Assembly: GCA_030068145.1 (NCBI GenBank)
Contig: JAPJBO010000364.1
Location: 1-64,000 of the forward strand
Direction of reading: 5' to 3'
DNA: 64,000 bases
Source of the DNA: Diplonema papillatum
Lineage: Eukaryota > Euglenozoa > Diplonemea > Diplonemida > Diplonemidae
Positions 12,801-19,432 of the stretch are shown piece by piece. The number at the start of each line of letters is the position of its first letter. The first letter of the stretch is position 1. The notes beneath the pieces are model-generated. The model did no database searches. It had not been told where the DNA came from and saw nothing but the letters and a program-made list of their open reading frames with translations. A program made the translations under genes and the position numbers.

Positions 12801-13066
12801 TTGTTGCCGCTGGAGCTGGGGCTGTCGCTGCTGCTGCCCGTGAGGCTGCTGCCGCTGTCGTTGGTGCTGCTGTTGCTGTTGTGGCTGCGGCCGCTGCTGC
12901 CGAGGCAGCTGCAGCCCCGGGCGAGCCGGCGGCGCCTCCCTCCAACCCTCCGACCGGCGGATCCTTTCACACCCCTCCGCCGGGTGCGGGCCTTCACGCG
13001 CGCCGGAACGGTGGCGCCAGCCGGTGTCACGCGGCTCTTCCCCGGCTCAGGGGCAGGCGGTGACAC
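863..13066 (-). CDS. 4067-residue retrotransposon polyprotein: AlkB, hydrophobic repeats, zinc fingers, OTU, RT, RLE, SIM and USP
   Basis: One unbroken frame. Domains in order: Ser/Asn-rich leader (1-202, encoded by triplet repeats; Met203 at 12460 is an equally good start); AlkB-like 2OG-Fe(II) dioxygenase about 275-375 (H301-x-D303, H353, R364/R370 pattern); Pro/Arg-rich linker; hydrophobic segments about 690-760 and 905-990 that are copies of each other; C2H2-type finger about 1170-1190 and CxxC...HxxxC about 1215-1235; OTU-like protease about 1272-1402 (D1284-C1285, H1390); a second finger pair about 1460-1530; RT about 1790-2015 (D1879 motif A, GAQQGDP motif B, YLDD at 1964-1967); CCHC about 2275-2293; restriction-like endonuclease about 2325-2420; long disordered region; USP domain about 3360-3640 (C3370, H3595, D3615, two CxxC pairs); SIM VIDLT at 3843-3847 followed by acids; unknown C-terminal domain about 3900-4067. 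RT, CCHC and RLE are standard for R2-type LINEs. The AlkB and USP additions are unusual. No internal protease site is recognised, so processing is unknown. Confidence 0.85.
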   Translation of the reverse strand: MSPPAPEPGKSRVTPAGATVPARVKARTRRRGVKGSAGRRVGGRRRRLARGCSCLGSSGRSHNSNSSTNDSGSSLTGSSSDSPSSSGNNGPDSGGNTSTSSSTCRSNSSPRSSSHNSSNGKGPYSGSPSPSSRSHNSRSSNCLNGSSPSTRSSGTSSRSNNGSCFSFSPPPAPGQQSSGIIPRGPVFSFFVFVFSLVLSPPTMPEGPIPGLSFQSVPQGLLERLSRVPELGPRAPWRRLGGRETQQWGFAFRQGGLPLKLEEGIPEGPLKEMADLIRVRLGWVPDQLLVNRYGRGVGIAPHTDQRALGPTVATVSLLSDTVMEWEKGGRKVRTPLPVGTLCHMEGEARCLWTHGIRPADVTQPRVSLTYRSVRGGARSLSHDPPQPSADAPSHPSVGAPRTKRPTDRAQGLLPGKPGRNEEEEHDQGGATDAERDQGRPPQREERDWDAPPRAPPASLAPQPREARPWRWEDVYTHVFESPAQGWIPLRDSNRRGVRLVGPSPPPAPPGRVPPPPPPQEWGPEWVPGDAPLARGRPARLPKTGGTKGGDRRRSPLPTYPPKPRPKKLRPTPSKEERRVKAGRRREARAKRREEEGQQPRSPSPAPRKEDEGDPPTTKGRWWARNKRRREGGRRKTRPHKKRREGLRRPAPPEEDEETPVSARFLWPRPAPPAPPQSWLGRGVGGLLAWMAVAAAMLVELAAVVGGASVLGGSLWFLAVRHGWAGTTALGVPYVQTGATALALSALALAALKPKRREPGQPVERATPGHREPGHTPPTQKATPRKSPSPVHPAPPSTVSGGGKFRGPPVGRGGTAWGTGEAQRAARSVRSVEKKPGSLPWASAAAPAVTAGARFLQWVRGKKAGPSSTSPDHPLWPSHLPRQGDARSPQQRPPRDPQPQTPTIPGPGKWLSGSRAELAAVVGGAFLLSGSFWFLAVRHSRARTTTLGIPHLQAGATALAFSALAVSALKPKRREPHQPVDRTTPRHPDARAPPRFQSSRPRGFNRGNSWKAGPSLLRWVAIAVAGVALATLVERTGSRAQVQEREAPHFTMDTTTQSLLRPSSSTCFGGPLPSRRQAVEVAEMGLQTWPHMAQRLQWASLVATTSALLRLRRREATPADTADQRQRRRRRERGALRTKTPTVPITCGAPVLLGPHELAGGAEPPKDQGPKPCPVNGCTEKGKRTFMTGHLSEHLTAVWGEAKAKKAVLKAIEENRYRRCQHCGLVVDASRGETRHASCSGKLLSVADDPHHQPDDILEADRRSQRGRIAKQVGAKILDTSGAGGDCGYRAINYARLKVEDANGLRKEVGAHIRQDFDTYTRILASPEEARAFALEVESSKKWMDMLTLQAISEMWAVCILVIRGGDIPVIRIGKETNDPRRVLVVAFGNGHYEKVRIDSDGKEKLWKMATKAVVGRLRGSPATAPTIEGTTGADDIRWWVCPELTKASYSIMGLREGSKFFCPMRGCSRSQKPEGRIPGQPFSSFEALKGHINSHRKTIPVPESYLRQLGLRGCSVCGDVVLYSQETHADCRKKLERPGEDPERPLLLDPKGSLPQWKEIAQLRVRMFDKVPRPVQRLWAETYVRTLRRAVDKNDESSYRLLYMLPKACLRKAPGAGGKRNHKRHANDVKSRLQAWNEGEYGFLWSEAVESVRNSPHKKKERELQEVEDERLARATVLAKLGRYSQGNKALTAKGLAEDNEETWKALESKHPKAAAAYDQVDYGETEEALEVTPENVLRCIRGFPRGSGAGPSAFKAQYIRDAVEAPDVEGAIAATTEFVNLLLSGRGPELARGDMAGATLIALRKKEKDVRPIAVGEVWRRLASKSACAAVKSEAEEYLVKDNQVGVAVPGGLEAAVQVVRSYAFRNEGKSNKVMIKVDLKNAFNSVHRSAILRETKSAFPELLPWVKWCYAGKSNLYMRGKIMSSEEGAQQGDPMGPLLFSLAIAPIVRKVRAETGLDMSLFYLDDGFLAGNKDEVMRALELFERECAKIGLEVNRGKCELILLDASLDRRPEAWGFPKDTVVLVGPNFSFLGAPIGNDAFCAEFLKAKVDKLRETFRMLKLMDDKQAAYLLLRYCTSYGKMVYYMRAVPGRKVRQELRRFDDMVHDAMQAISSSRLSAQAWSQAKLAIRYGGLGLRSTAEHHAAATLASISAWEELAKKLDHRYRVEARAWRKAAKSFNEAVGSDDVSPEGPRGVLVQRLLSAAIEERQLRELRKDVDDNPREKARLLTITLPHAGSWLTAVPYTGKDMEPQEFEVAVKMWLGSAVFEAGQTCEVCKKDGLDRLGHHALSCRHGGDWTAKHHAVRDELYMACLDAALEPKKEEKGTVGTKPGIIPGDVSLPRGVNERRPRSIDVTIVNPQSASICQEAAISQGYAARKGEATKYTKYAEELQKNNRRFTAFALESMGGFGAEARSFLWRVAAEAADRARRNKAEVFRDYAERISIQVVKGAARAAIRRGTITDRNSIGVEPGNIREKPVEYVSLDVEIWQEECEALGKAVQQKAREDAERKTSRSGQGTGRTLPPIWPPPDPASPTPTPRSTGMDEEGSKATHGTKVHDAPADASAVRDAPEWVHPNRTEREMPPDPPLMSELSLSGDTHMRGQSQDASPRSTAAPASPGEGLADSTAQAELAPSLGTGAPTTDDSHMRGQGQGAPAEALTAPAETEGGHAGATERPKAPLASPPRAEPPVGDTHQGTQGQEATTVGKEGPTAPRGHTLQGRPSSQGHADPPPVPMATDETEGESSGEGQAVQRRGDPGRYLKKLQQIKSMPMRRRRAERWAKSRESTAQRGSDALPTPSDPPRSFIQEEKRTMSVTQYLQAVSPARAAGGPVAPPASPTAPAKAAPPTAAQATAIPPKDAAGEQMPPAARQGPGSDTAAGEQPSMQKSTADNVPGTPGGDRSPRPLGQTGRTPSPEARSENEGRGKVGRPRLEDAHLQTRVGVGKAVEGWSAEEVLKAMQAEVFETPDDIPPPRPSLSHTPDTERHTPVSDGLTGANNTPHMAAGDTRSATLPPTGARTAEGSGPHVSLKAGEPDGAATLHQFNRPSDTAADRVARHLEARGTGYSSSSQDTVTLMQAPFEGEGRDCSSSLKPVPKVSPTPHPPSAAKQPHMAAGRGMLMGATPEAEKTGTEAQVGGEAPQQKTGAVAGGGRTGRSKTEGTTEERQIRSYTRDSTGLPHDPQGQSWSPEPDEGIRHPGTGGSEKGGTPSSSQETVDIMRTLLEVERPECVPVQEHETVTPPAHSLPSAANQPHMAAEKGMAKGEAAATEEAEADNPRTSRKSPQSTTGETASENPRTPGAGLASHKASNIADLPGTGRNRVRKESLAALDSELPSSEEVGDPHRLGDKTIAKPGAKGRSGIKTTNSCYLQAALNLFAVTNMAQQIAIFQQCGTHEKGELTAEVHKWVTGGRSEAVLRSVLAKIRGPFGDGRQHDVGEVLRTVASAILEENTAHRACSSNWADRIAGLRHRYSVEVKCGKCQYGHMAQEDLDITILPVGAGSVQRCLDEAFAWSSAGADYRCENCGVRGQTQTKPSFSQAGTAVIIQLQRARPFDCTDRRAVPTDTTITLPGLGRQLELTAVVSHTGGNNAGHYRVHAYNEHAEREQRWTILDGEHASFSSVPRFEGTDTFLLVYQPAPEQPETSKDTERRDGTPSTVDGPEPAGNRPGVKGPSPEELLARFVEATRRRVADRASQGRRHEAEAAGDIERDSLSSESGEPNSLSTGPRIATKSRGTGSEEKADGQAFHESPPDTPRAPVPDTEPEEAAAGLDTSEPQSTAARGLTPAEGVPDIDAEGGAVFNRRRKRSSDRGDTAEGEGTLPSRIRGVPKRARGPEGTWEVIDLTEDEEVAPPSTTEEMDIDREEGLAFRRAKALEEEEALTAHAVAKLAKDPHRHPDEWRRVKVPESVGTRFPRSLHTQPAEGNRGGESGWAALNWLADEWQRDRANFIDLFRIQTWLYTTAREHDIQALAEKPQEEGWFTVNTLRKAARDLLGLELTDGAELEYQEGTAAIVGPKNPRAQWVLARFVGGSAHIVSTDRPQRVRKVNWPVLTRSAHVLCVRDQK
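10138..10990 (-). repeat. Internal duplication encoding paired hydrophobic segments
   Basis: About 200 bp at 10138-10340 is repeated with divergence at 10787-10990. On the minus strand both copies encode ELAAVVGGA, a hydrophobic run, FLAVRH, another Ala/Leu-rich hydrophobic run and SALKPKRREP. Each copy looks like a two-helix hairpin closed by basic residues. The duplication lies inside the polyprotein between the AlkB and OTU domains. Confidence 0.7.
12580..12930 (-). repeat. GCT/GTT triplet-rich tract in the retrotransposon leader
   Basis: This is an imperfect trinucleotide tract (plus-strand GCTGCTG/GTTGCTG). It is open in several frames: Ser/Asn/Gly-rich in the polyprotein frame, Ala/Thr-rich in another minus frame and Leu-rich on the plus strand. 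This ambiguity suggests it may be 5' UTR rather than protein, with Met203 as the real start. Confidence 0.6.
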
Positions 13067-13200
13067 GGGTGCGCGGTCGGGCGCCCGGCGGCAGAAGAAC
13101 GTCGCACACCCCTCCGCCGGGTGTGGGCCTCACGCGTGCCTGAACGGGGGCACTAGCCGGTGTCAAACGGCTCTTCCCCGGCTCAGGGGCAGGTGGTGGG
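12968..13200. repeat. 137-bp tandem repeat, 1.7 copies, at the retrotransposon 5' end
   Basis: A block beginning CACCCCTCCGCCGGGTG and ending CTTCCCCGGCTCAGGGGCAG occurs at about 12969-13066 and again at 13106-13199. Short GC-rich tandem monomers upstream of the frame are typical of LINE 5' UTR promoter monomers, so a promoter role is inferred from position only. Confidence 0.65.
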
Positions 13201-13615
13201 CTTTCGCAAACCCGGGTTTGCGGGTTTGCGGGTTCGAAAATATGTGGTCGGATGCTCGTTTAGGCTGAAATAATGGCTGCAGAATGCAAAAACAAGACAG
13301 AGTCACCTCCCACAAGGCAATTCCAATAAAGTACAGAAACTGTAGCTTTTAAATCGTTGGTTGGCCTGTTGTGGACATCTAAGTGGGAGTGCGCCTTTAA
13401 AGCCCCGAAGCTGCTGAACTTCGGTCCCATCCGCCCGCCCGCCGCCCTCATGGACCTCTCGCACCCGAGCAGTGGGCAAAAGAAGGCCGCTCCCTGCCGA
13501 ATCCCGTGCAGGGAGTAGCACCCCTGCTTCGGGGCGCGGGGGGGTGCTTGTGTGTATCTCGCAGAAACTGTAGCTTTTAAATCGTTGGTGGCTCCCCACA
13601 GTAAGATTTTCCTCG
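13201..13615. other. Non-coding spacer with a 27-bp direct repeat
   Basis: No gene is seen. CGGGTTTGCGGGTTTGCGGG occurs at 13208-13234. A 27-bp sequence starting CAGAAACTGTAGC is present at 13334-13360 and 13562-13588. The segment between has small hairpins but no convincing frame. Confidence 0.6.
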
Positions 13616-13655
13616 TTTTTTTTTTTTGAATCGTACGGGGGCCTTCGAGGCAAAC
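13616..13655 (-). mobile_element. 28-bp retroelement 3' stub with 12-nt poly(A)
   Basis: T12 (13616-13627) is followed by 28 bp that match the 3' terminus of the elements at 29872 and 42410 (GAATCGTACGGGGGCCTTCG and the adjoining CGAGGCAAAC). It is the extreme 3' end of a minus-strand retroelement, cut off by the next insertion's poly(A) at 13656. Confidence 0.65.
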
Positions 13656-14461
13656 TTTTTTTTTTTTTTTTTTGGTAACCCGGAAAAAATGCTTTACGCA
13701 CGACCCCCGTGGACTAAGCGGAGAGTGTGGGACTACGTTCGTGGAGCTATGGTGGCCGAACGCTACCCACTAAAACAACCGGGGGCCCTTAGAGACTGCT
13801 GCTGAGGAGGCCATCCCCCGTGACTCCCCCGGAGGGGGGCTTGTCAGGCCGAGTCACGACAGCATCAGGGAGAGTGAGGTCAACCATCTCTCCCTGCTCC
13901 GCTCCTGCTCCTGGGTTTGTTTGTTTGTTTTTGCTTCCGCTGACTGGTGATGATGCTGCGCTCCGAGCTACCCCTGTCAAGGGCTGACTTGCTCCCTGGC
14001 TCTTTTGCGCGCTTTGTTCCTGTGACTTGGGGTTGCCTGACCTCCCGCTCGCTCCTGGTTTCCCTCCCCCGGCAAGGGGGGGTCCTTGTTGGCATCTTGT
14101 GCCGCTGACTCCTTGGCCGTTCCGTCCGTCCTGGCCCTCTTTCACTTTCTTGGGGTCTACCACCCTCTGCACCGCCGCACTCCTTTTCCTGGCTGGCGCT
14201 GTCGCCGCCCTCTGCTGTCCCTCCCGCCCTGCCCTGGCTGACTGGCTGCCAGGATCCGCTGCTTGACGCCCTCGGGTGGGCTCAGGACTCACAGTCACCT
14301 TCACAGGTCGGGGGCCCCTCAAGCTCACAGTGGGGGTGGCGGCTCCTCCTGCACCCCCAGTCCCCCTCAAACCGGACGCGTTGCCCAGACGCGACCGGCA
14401 TGAGTTGCTCGCTTGAGTGGCCCCTTCCCCGCTCGGGATCGTGATCACCCCTCGCTTCCCC
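13656..14461 (-). mobile_element. 5'-truncated retroelement fragment with 18-nt poly(A)
   Basis: T18 (13656-13673) precedes GGTAACC and a 3' UTR resembling the one at 29568-29700 (shared TGACGCACGACC-like, GAGTGTGGGACT and TACCCACTAAAAC blocks). Upstream on the minus strand lies a low-complexity coding fragment to 14461, where the next element's poly(A) starts. Similar 3' ends at two loci support a retroposed family unrelated to the AlkB/OTU/USP element's 3' end. Confidence 0.65.
13789..14461 (-). pseudogene. C-terminal fragment of a Pro/Gly/Arg-rich retroelement protein
   Basis: About 224 codons are open on the minus strand, ending at 13789. The fragment is rich in Gly, Ser, Arg, Pro and Gln and has no folded domain I recognise. 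Near its end it contains VDLTLPD, which resembles a SUMO-interacting motif and parallels VIDLTEDEE in the large polyprotein. The apparent start at 14586 lies in the neighbouring inserted element, so the N-terminus is missing. It is probably the tail of an ORF1-type or linker protein. Function is unknown. Confidence 0.45.
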
Positions 14462-14776
14462 TTTTTTTTTATACGCCGCTCCACCCGGCACTTGGGACCC
14501 CGTAACGCGCTCATGGGGGTTCCATTTTCATGGGCGCGGAAACCAAACGGGAAAAGAGGAAAATTCCACCATGAATACACAAGCATGTCCGCCTTACTCT
14601 ATTTTACTGGGGGCTGTTTTGGTTTTGGTGGCGTACCACCAGCCCTTTTCGTCCTGTGGTGGCGAGCCGCCCACATGACCTTGCATTTTTGTGTTCTCTT
14701 TTTTTTTTTTCCCTTGCGTATTGGCCTGTTTGTGTATTCGCGTTTTGAAGGTGGTGGGGGGGGAAATGGTAAACAT
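14462..14776 (-). mobile_element. 305-bp 5'-truncated copy of the AlkB/OTU/USP retrotransposon 3' end
   Basis: T9 (14462-14470) is followed by 305 bp nearly identical to 141-445 (for example, it differs at the CACGAATAC/CATGAATAC site). It is a dead-on-arrival copy ending at 14776. No target-site duplication is evident. The close identity implies recent mobilisation of the family. Confidence 0.85.
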
Positions 14777-15048
14777 GGGCGCTGGTACCCGGGGGGGACA
14801 CCCCTCGGACCCACCGAGCACGGGTAAAGTTTGGCGCTCGTACCCGGGTGGGGCGCCCCCCGGACCTCTGGCACGAGGGGCCTGGGGCAGCCTTTTCCCG
14901 CCTGTCCCCCCCCCCCCGCCGGCCTCGGGGCGACGGGGTGACCCAAATACCGCGAGATACTGAGAGACTTCGAAACAAACAACGCAAATTTCGGGCACAT
15001 TAGACCCCGGAACGCAAGAAATCTCGAAAACAACAGTCGGCCGGAAAA
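14777..15048. other. GC-rich spacer
   Basis: No gene is seen. Two related blocks (GGCGCTGGTACCCGGG near 14778 and GGCGCTCGTACCCGGG near 14833) and a C-rich tract near 14908 are present. It may be a further retroelement remnant. Confidence 0.5.
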
Positions 15049-15120
15049 GTGCGGTGAGCGGGGTTCGAACCCGGGCCTGCTGGCCTGAAGGCCGTCACCC
15101 GCTCACTCTGCCACGCCCCT
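15049..15120 (-). ncRNA. tRNA-like Pol III element lacking a D-arm
   Basis: On the minus strand a B-box (GGTTCGAACCC) sits in a T-arm (CGGG-TTCGAAC-CCCG), flanked by an acceptor-like stem (GCGG-G-TGA with TCACCGC, one bulge) and followed by TTTT. An A-box-like TGGCAGAGTGAG lies just upstream of the stem. There is no room for a D-arm and the anticodon arm is irregular. It resembles the element at 55731. It could be a tRNA-derived SINE head or a tRNA pseudogene. Confidence 0.4.
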
Positions 15121-15263
15121 GCCTACTGGCAGGCGGGAGAAAAGTTATATCCGCAATATTATCCAGTCCAAAAACAATACAGTTTCATAATTGTTGCAAG
15201 AAAAGCCGGGTTGGCTCGAATAGAGGCTATTCACATTGCATGTTCATAGGACCTCCAGTCTCG

Positions 15264-15493
15264 AAAAATTCAATAGGGTCCCCTACAGAAATCCGCGAAA
15301 TAGCCTATAACAGTCCAGGTGTCAGGATACTATAAATATTTGTGGCTTCAAAACCCGTCCGTCCGTCACAGTAAGATTTTCCTTGTTTAAAATTCACCTT
15401 CGTCGAAAATTTTTATAAAACTCAAAAAAAAAATTCAATAGGGTCCCCTACAGAAATCCGCGAAATAGCCTATAACAGTCCAGGTGTCAGGAT
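15264..15493. repeat. 65-bp direct repeat, two copies 165 bp apart
   Basis: The block AAAAATTCAATAGGGTCCCC through GTGTCAGGAT is identical at 15264-15328 and 15429-15493. The intervening DNA is AT-rich. No coding role is visible. It looks like a recent local duplication or the ends of a small inserted element. Confidence 0.85.
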
Positions 15494-15810
15494 TGATCGG
15501 GTGCAGCACAGGTTTGTAATGTTTTTGTGCACCGCACCAACGTCAAACTTACTTACAGGTACTGCTTTGAAGAATCCAGGGGCAGTCCAAGCGCCCCCCG
15601 ATTTGGGAATTAAAAAATTAAAGGAAGAATTCGACATACTGTACTCACACTCTTGTGGCTTCCCCCTTTTGTGCATCGCTTCATCGATATATTGCTTCAT
15701 CGATTCATTGCTTCATCTATTGCTTTGCGTTTCTTTGTTGACTTCTTGTGCAGCAAGCTGGACCCTAAGTGCAATGCAAACAACACACCTTTCGTTCTGT
15801 GTTTGTTGTA
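15494..15810. other. Non-coding spacer
   Basis: There is a short plus-strand frame (about 60 codons, near 15501-15690) with no recognisable family and a run of CATCGATT-like repeats (15672-15715). I see nothing else to support a gene. Confidence 0.45.
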
Positions 15811-16296
15811 GGTGCTGTTGATGCTGTTGATGCTGTTGATGCTGTTGATGCTGTTGATGCTGTTGATGCTGTTGCTGCTGTTGCTGCTGTTGCTGCTGTT
15901 GCTGCTGTTGCTGCTGTTGCTGCTGTTGCTGCTGTTGCTGCTGTTGCTGCTGTTGGTGCTGTTGGTGCTGTTGCTGCTGTTGCTGCTGTTGGTGCTGTTG
16001 GTGCTGTTGGTGCTGCTGTTGATGCTGTTGATGCTGTTGATGCTGTTGATGCTGTTGATGCTGTTGATGCTGTTGATGCTGTTGATGCTGTTGCTGCTGT
16101 TGCTGCTGTTGCTGCTGTTGCTGCTGTTGCTGCTGTTGCTGCTGTTGCTGCTGTTGCTGCTGTTGCTGCTGTTGCTGCTGTTGCTGCTGTTGCTGCTGTT
16201 GCTGCTGTTGCTGCTGTTGGTGCTGTTGGTGCTGTTGGTGCTGTTGGTGCTGTTGGTGCTGTTGGTGCTGTTGGTGCTGTTGGTGCTGTTGGTGCT
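15811..16296. repeat. 9-bp minisatellite with three variants in homogeneous blocks
   Basis: The unit is CTGTTGxTG with x = A, C or G. Variants are sorted into blocks: A-type, C-type, short alternating G and C, A-type, a long C-type block and then a G-type block. On the minus strand it translates as Gln/His runs and is open in all frames, so those frames are not evidence of a gene. Confidence 0.9.
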
Positions 16297-17087
16297 TGGG
16301 CAATGGTATGTGTTTGTTTCTGCTTCCTGACTCCTGCTGACGCTCCCCCCTCATCTTCTGCTTCTCTATCTGCTGCCCCTGCTGCTGCCAGCTGTTACCC
16401 TGGCTGCCCCTCCTAGCTGATGCTCATCTTGCTTATTCCCCTGTTGATGCAGCTGCTGCTGCTCCTCTATCTGCTGCCCCTCTAGCTGTTGCTCCTCCAG
16501 CTGCACTCATCTTGCTTCGTCCCTCTTTGCGGCTCCTCTAGCTGCTGCTCCTCTAGCTGCTCCTGTCTTGCCTCCAGTGGTTGCTCATCTTGCTTCCTTC
16601 TTGCTGCTGCTCCTCGAGCTGCTGCTCATCTTCCTTCTTCCCTCTTGCTGTAGCTCTTCCTCCTGCTTCTGCTCCTCTATCTGCCGCCCCTCTAGCTGTT
16701 CTATCCTCTAGCTGCTGCTCATCTTGCTTCTTTCTCTCTTCTATCTGCTTCTGCTCCTCTTTCTGTTGCCCCTCTAGCTGTTCTATCCTCTAGCTGCTGC
16801 TCATCTTGCTTCTTTCTCTCTTGCTGCAGCTCTTCCTCCTGCTTCTGCTCCTCTTTCTGTTGCCCCTCTAGCTGTTTTATCCTAGCTGCTGCTCCTCTAG
16901 CTGCTACTCATCTTGCTTCTTCCCTCTTTGCTGCTCCTCGAGCTGCTGCTCATCTTGCTCCTGCTCATCTTCCTTCCCCTCTTGCTGTAGCTCTTCCTCC
17001 TGCTTCTGCTCCTCTATCTGCTGCCCCTCTAGCTGTTTTATCTTCTAGCTGCTGCTCCTCCTGTCTGCTGCTCATCACGCTACAGCT
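16297..17087. repeat. Degenerate CT-rich low-complexity tract
   Basis: Irregular repeats of GCTGCTGCTCCTCTAGCTG and CATCTTGCTTCTTCCCTCTT-like words. It is probably a decayed continuation of the adjacent minisatellite. No gene is seen. Confidence 0.75.
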
Positions 17088-18919
17088 CGATAGCAAGACC
17101 TCAAATTCCCCAAGAGTCGCGTCTGAATGATAAAGAGCGGCACAAGAACGACTGCAAATTGGCCGATAATCAAACAGCGGCACGAGAACGACTGCAACTG
17201 TGGGCGGCAATGACAGATGACAGATGAACGGAGCTAGACCACAAATGTCCAAAGAGCCATGCCTGAATGACAGCAAACGGCCAAAGTGCGGTACGAGAAC
17301 GACTGCAAATGTCCATAACACCTGTCTTTTTTTCCTTCAAGGACAGCAGATGACCGCAGAACGGTGCCAGAATGACAGCCAATGTCCAAGGAGCGGCGCC
17401 AGAACGACTGCAGATCGCCAGGGATTGCCCCAAGAATGACAGCCATTGACCAATGAACAGCGTTAGAATTACACAAATGCCCATGAGCCACGCCTGAATG
17501 ACAGTGAACGGGCAAAAGAGCGGCGCTAGAACGACTGCAATGGCCAAACTACGGAACGAGAACGACTGCAACTGGCCGGAGATCGCCCAGGAAGGACAGC
17601 CAATGACCAAAGAGCGGCACCAGAATGACAGTGAACGGCCATAGAGCGGTACCAGAACGACTGTGCCAGAATGCCAGCCAATGGCCAAGGAATGCGCCAG
17701 AACGACTGCAGATTGCCAGAGATCGCCCCCAGAATGACAGCCAATGACCCGCAAGCGGCACTAGAATGACTGCCTATGACCAACGAACGGCGCTAAAATG
17801 ACCACAAATGCCCATGAGCCACACCTGAATGACGGACCAAGAGCGGCGCTGAAACGACTGCAATGGCCAAACTGCGGAACGAGAACGACTACAACTGGCC
17901 GGAGATCGCCCAGGAAGGACAGCCAATGACCAACGAGCGGTACCAGAATGACAGTGAACGGCCATAGAGCGGTACCAGAACGACTGTGCCAGAATGCCAG
18001 CAAATGGCCAAGGAGCGGCGCCAGAACGACTCCCAATGACCAAAGAATGCCGCCAGAACGACTACAAATGCCCATAGAGCCTGAATGACGGCGGTCGGCC
18101 AAAGAGCGGCGCTAGAACGACTGCAAATGTCCAAAGAACGGCGCTTGAACGACTGCAAATTGCCCAAGAGCAGCGCCAGCATGACTGAAAATGGCCAAAC
18201 TGCGGCGCGAGAACGACTGCAACAGGCTGGAGACCGCCCAGGAATGACAGCCAATGACCAAAGAGCGGCACCAGAATGACAGTGAACAGCCACAGAGTGG
18301 TACGAGAACGACTGCAAATGTCTAAATCACCTTGCTTGAGGGACGGCAAATGACCGCAGAACGGTGCCAGACTGACAGCCAATGACCAGCAAGCGGCACC
18401 AGAATGACTGCCAACGACCAAAGAACAGAGCTAGAATGACCACAAATGCCCAAAGAGCCGCGCCTGAATGACAGCGAACCGCCAAAGAGCGGTACTAGAG
18501 CGACTGCAAATGTCCAAAGCACCTTTGTTTGAAGGACGGCAAATGACTGCAGAACGGTGCCAGATTGACAGCCAATGGCCAAGGATTGGCACCAGAACGA
18601 CTGCCAATCGCCAGAGATCGTTCCAACAATGACAGCCAATGAATGACCAGCAAGCGGCACCAGAATTAACGAACAGCGTGACACGTGAATGGTATCGTTT
18701 GGCTGAACAGGAAACTGTCCAAACCTGTCAAAGAATCCTGATCAATCATCAGGCAAAGACAGTTGGATAAACAACAAAGACTGCCTGCGTCGGCCGCGCT
18801 TGCAGCGCGTTTCCGAGGAACACCACGAGGAGGTGCAGGTCAGATTTTTGTCCCTCATGTCAAAAACAAGCAATGAGCCATCGTCTGGACTTCGAAGCGG
18901 AGGATGATGAGGAATATCC
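17088..18919. repeat. 33-bp satellite array plus unique tail, copy A
   Basis: About 50 divergent monomers of roughly 33 bp, of the type AGCGGCGCCAGAACGACTGC followed by AAATGTCCAAAG, end in a 258-bp non-repetitive tail (18662-18919). The whole block recurs at 19433-21079. On the minus strand the monomer encodes 11 residues and is mostly open in three frames, giving spurious 100-190-codon frames rich in Ser/Phe/His/Leu. No splice or start signals support a gene. Confidence 0.9.
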
Positions 18920-19432
18920 TTTGTGTGACTCTTGATCCCTTTGAAGAGTTTCCTGCAGTTCACAGCGCCACCTTGCCAAAGGAGCTCTCAACAATGCGAT
19001 GAGTGCCCCTGATGTCGAAATGGGGAAGAAGTTCCGATCTTCGAAAGAACGTCGTTCGTCTGTACTTCGAATTCCTGTGAGGGTTTCTTCAGATGCATCG
19101 GTCAAAACCATCATCAAATTGAGCACGCGCACCGCTCTCTGCACTTGTTCACTTAATCGCAAAAAAAAAGGCATACTTCATTGTTTCCGGTGGGCGCCAA
19201 AACAACCGGCATTGAACCTCGTCACCCCGCCATCTTTTATTTTGGTGTCATGTTCTTCCGGTTGTTTTTATTACCTTTTTTGTCGTTTCAATTTGAATGG
19301 TTTCAACTTCTTCTTGCTCGAGTCGGGCCTCCCATAGATGAGAGGCCCCCTTTCCTGGACAAGACGGCCGCCTTCTTTCAAAGGTTCGGGATTCACGAGG
19401 GGGCCCGCTAGGGCCACCGAGTGCGGGTTTGC
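18920..19432. other. Spacer between the two satellite copies
   Basis: About 510 bp of ordinary sequence separates the duplicated arrays. A minus-strand frame (19174-18860) without a recognisable family runs into copy A's tail. No gene can be supported. Confidence 0.5.

Noticed and set aside
12478..13268. Ala/Thr- and Leu-rich frames on both strands in the LINE leader
   Set aside because: They are by-products of the GCT/GTT triplet tract. The polyprotein frame continues into AlkB and the others end.
15713..16354. 213-codon Gln/His-rich minus-strand frame
   Set aside because: It is the 9-bp minisatellite read in one of several open frames, with no conserved flanks or start context.
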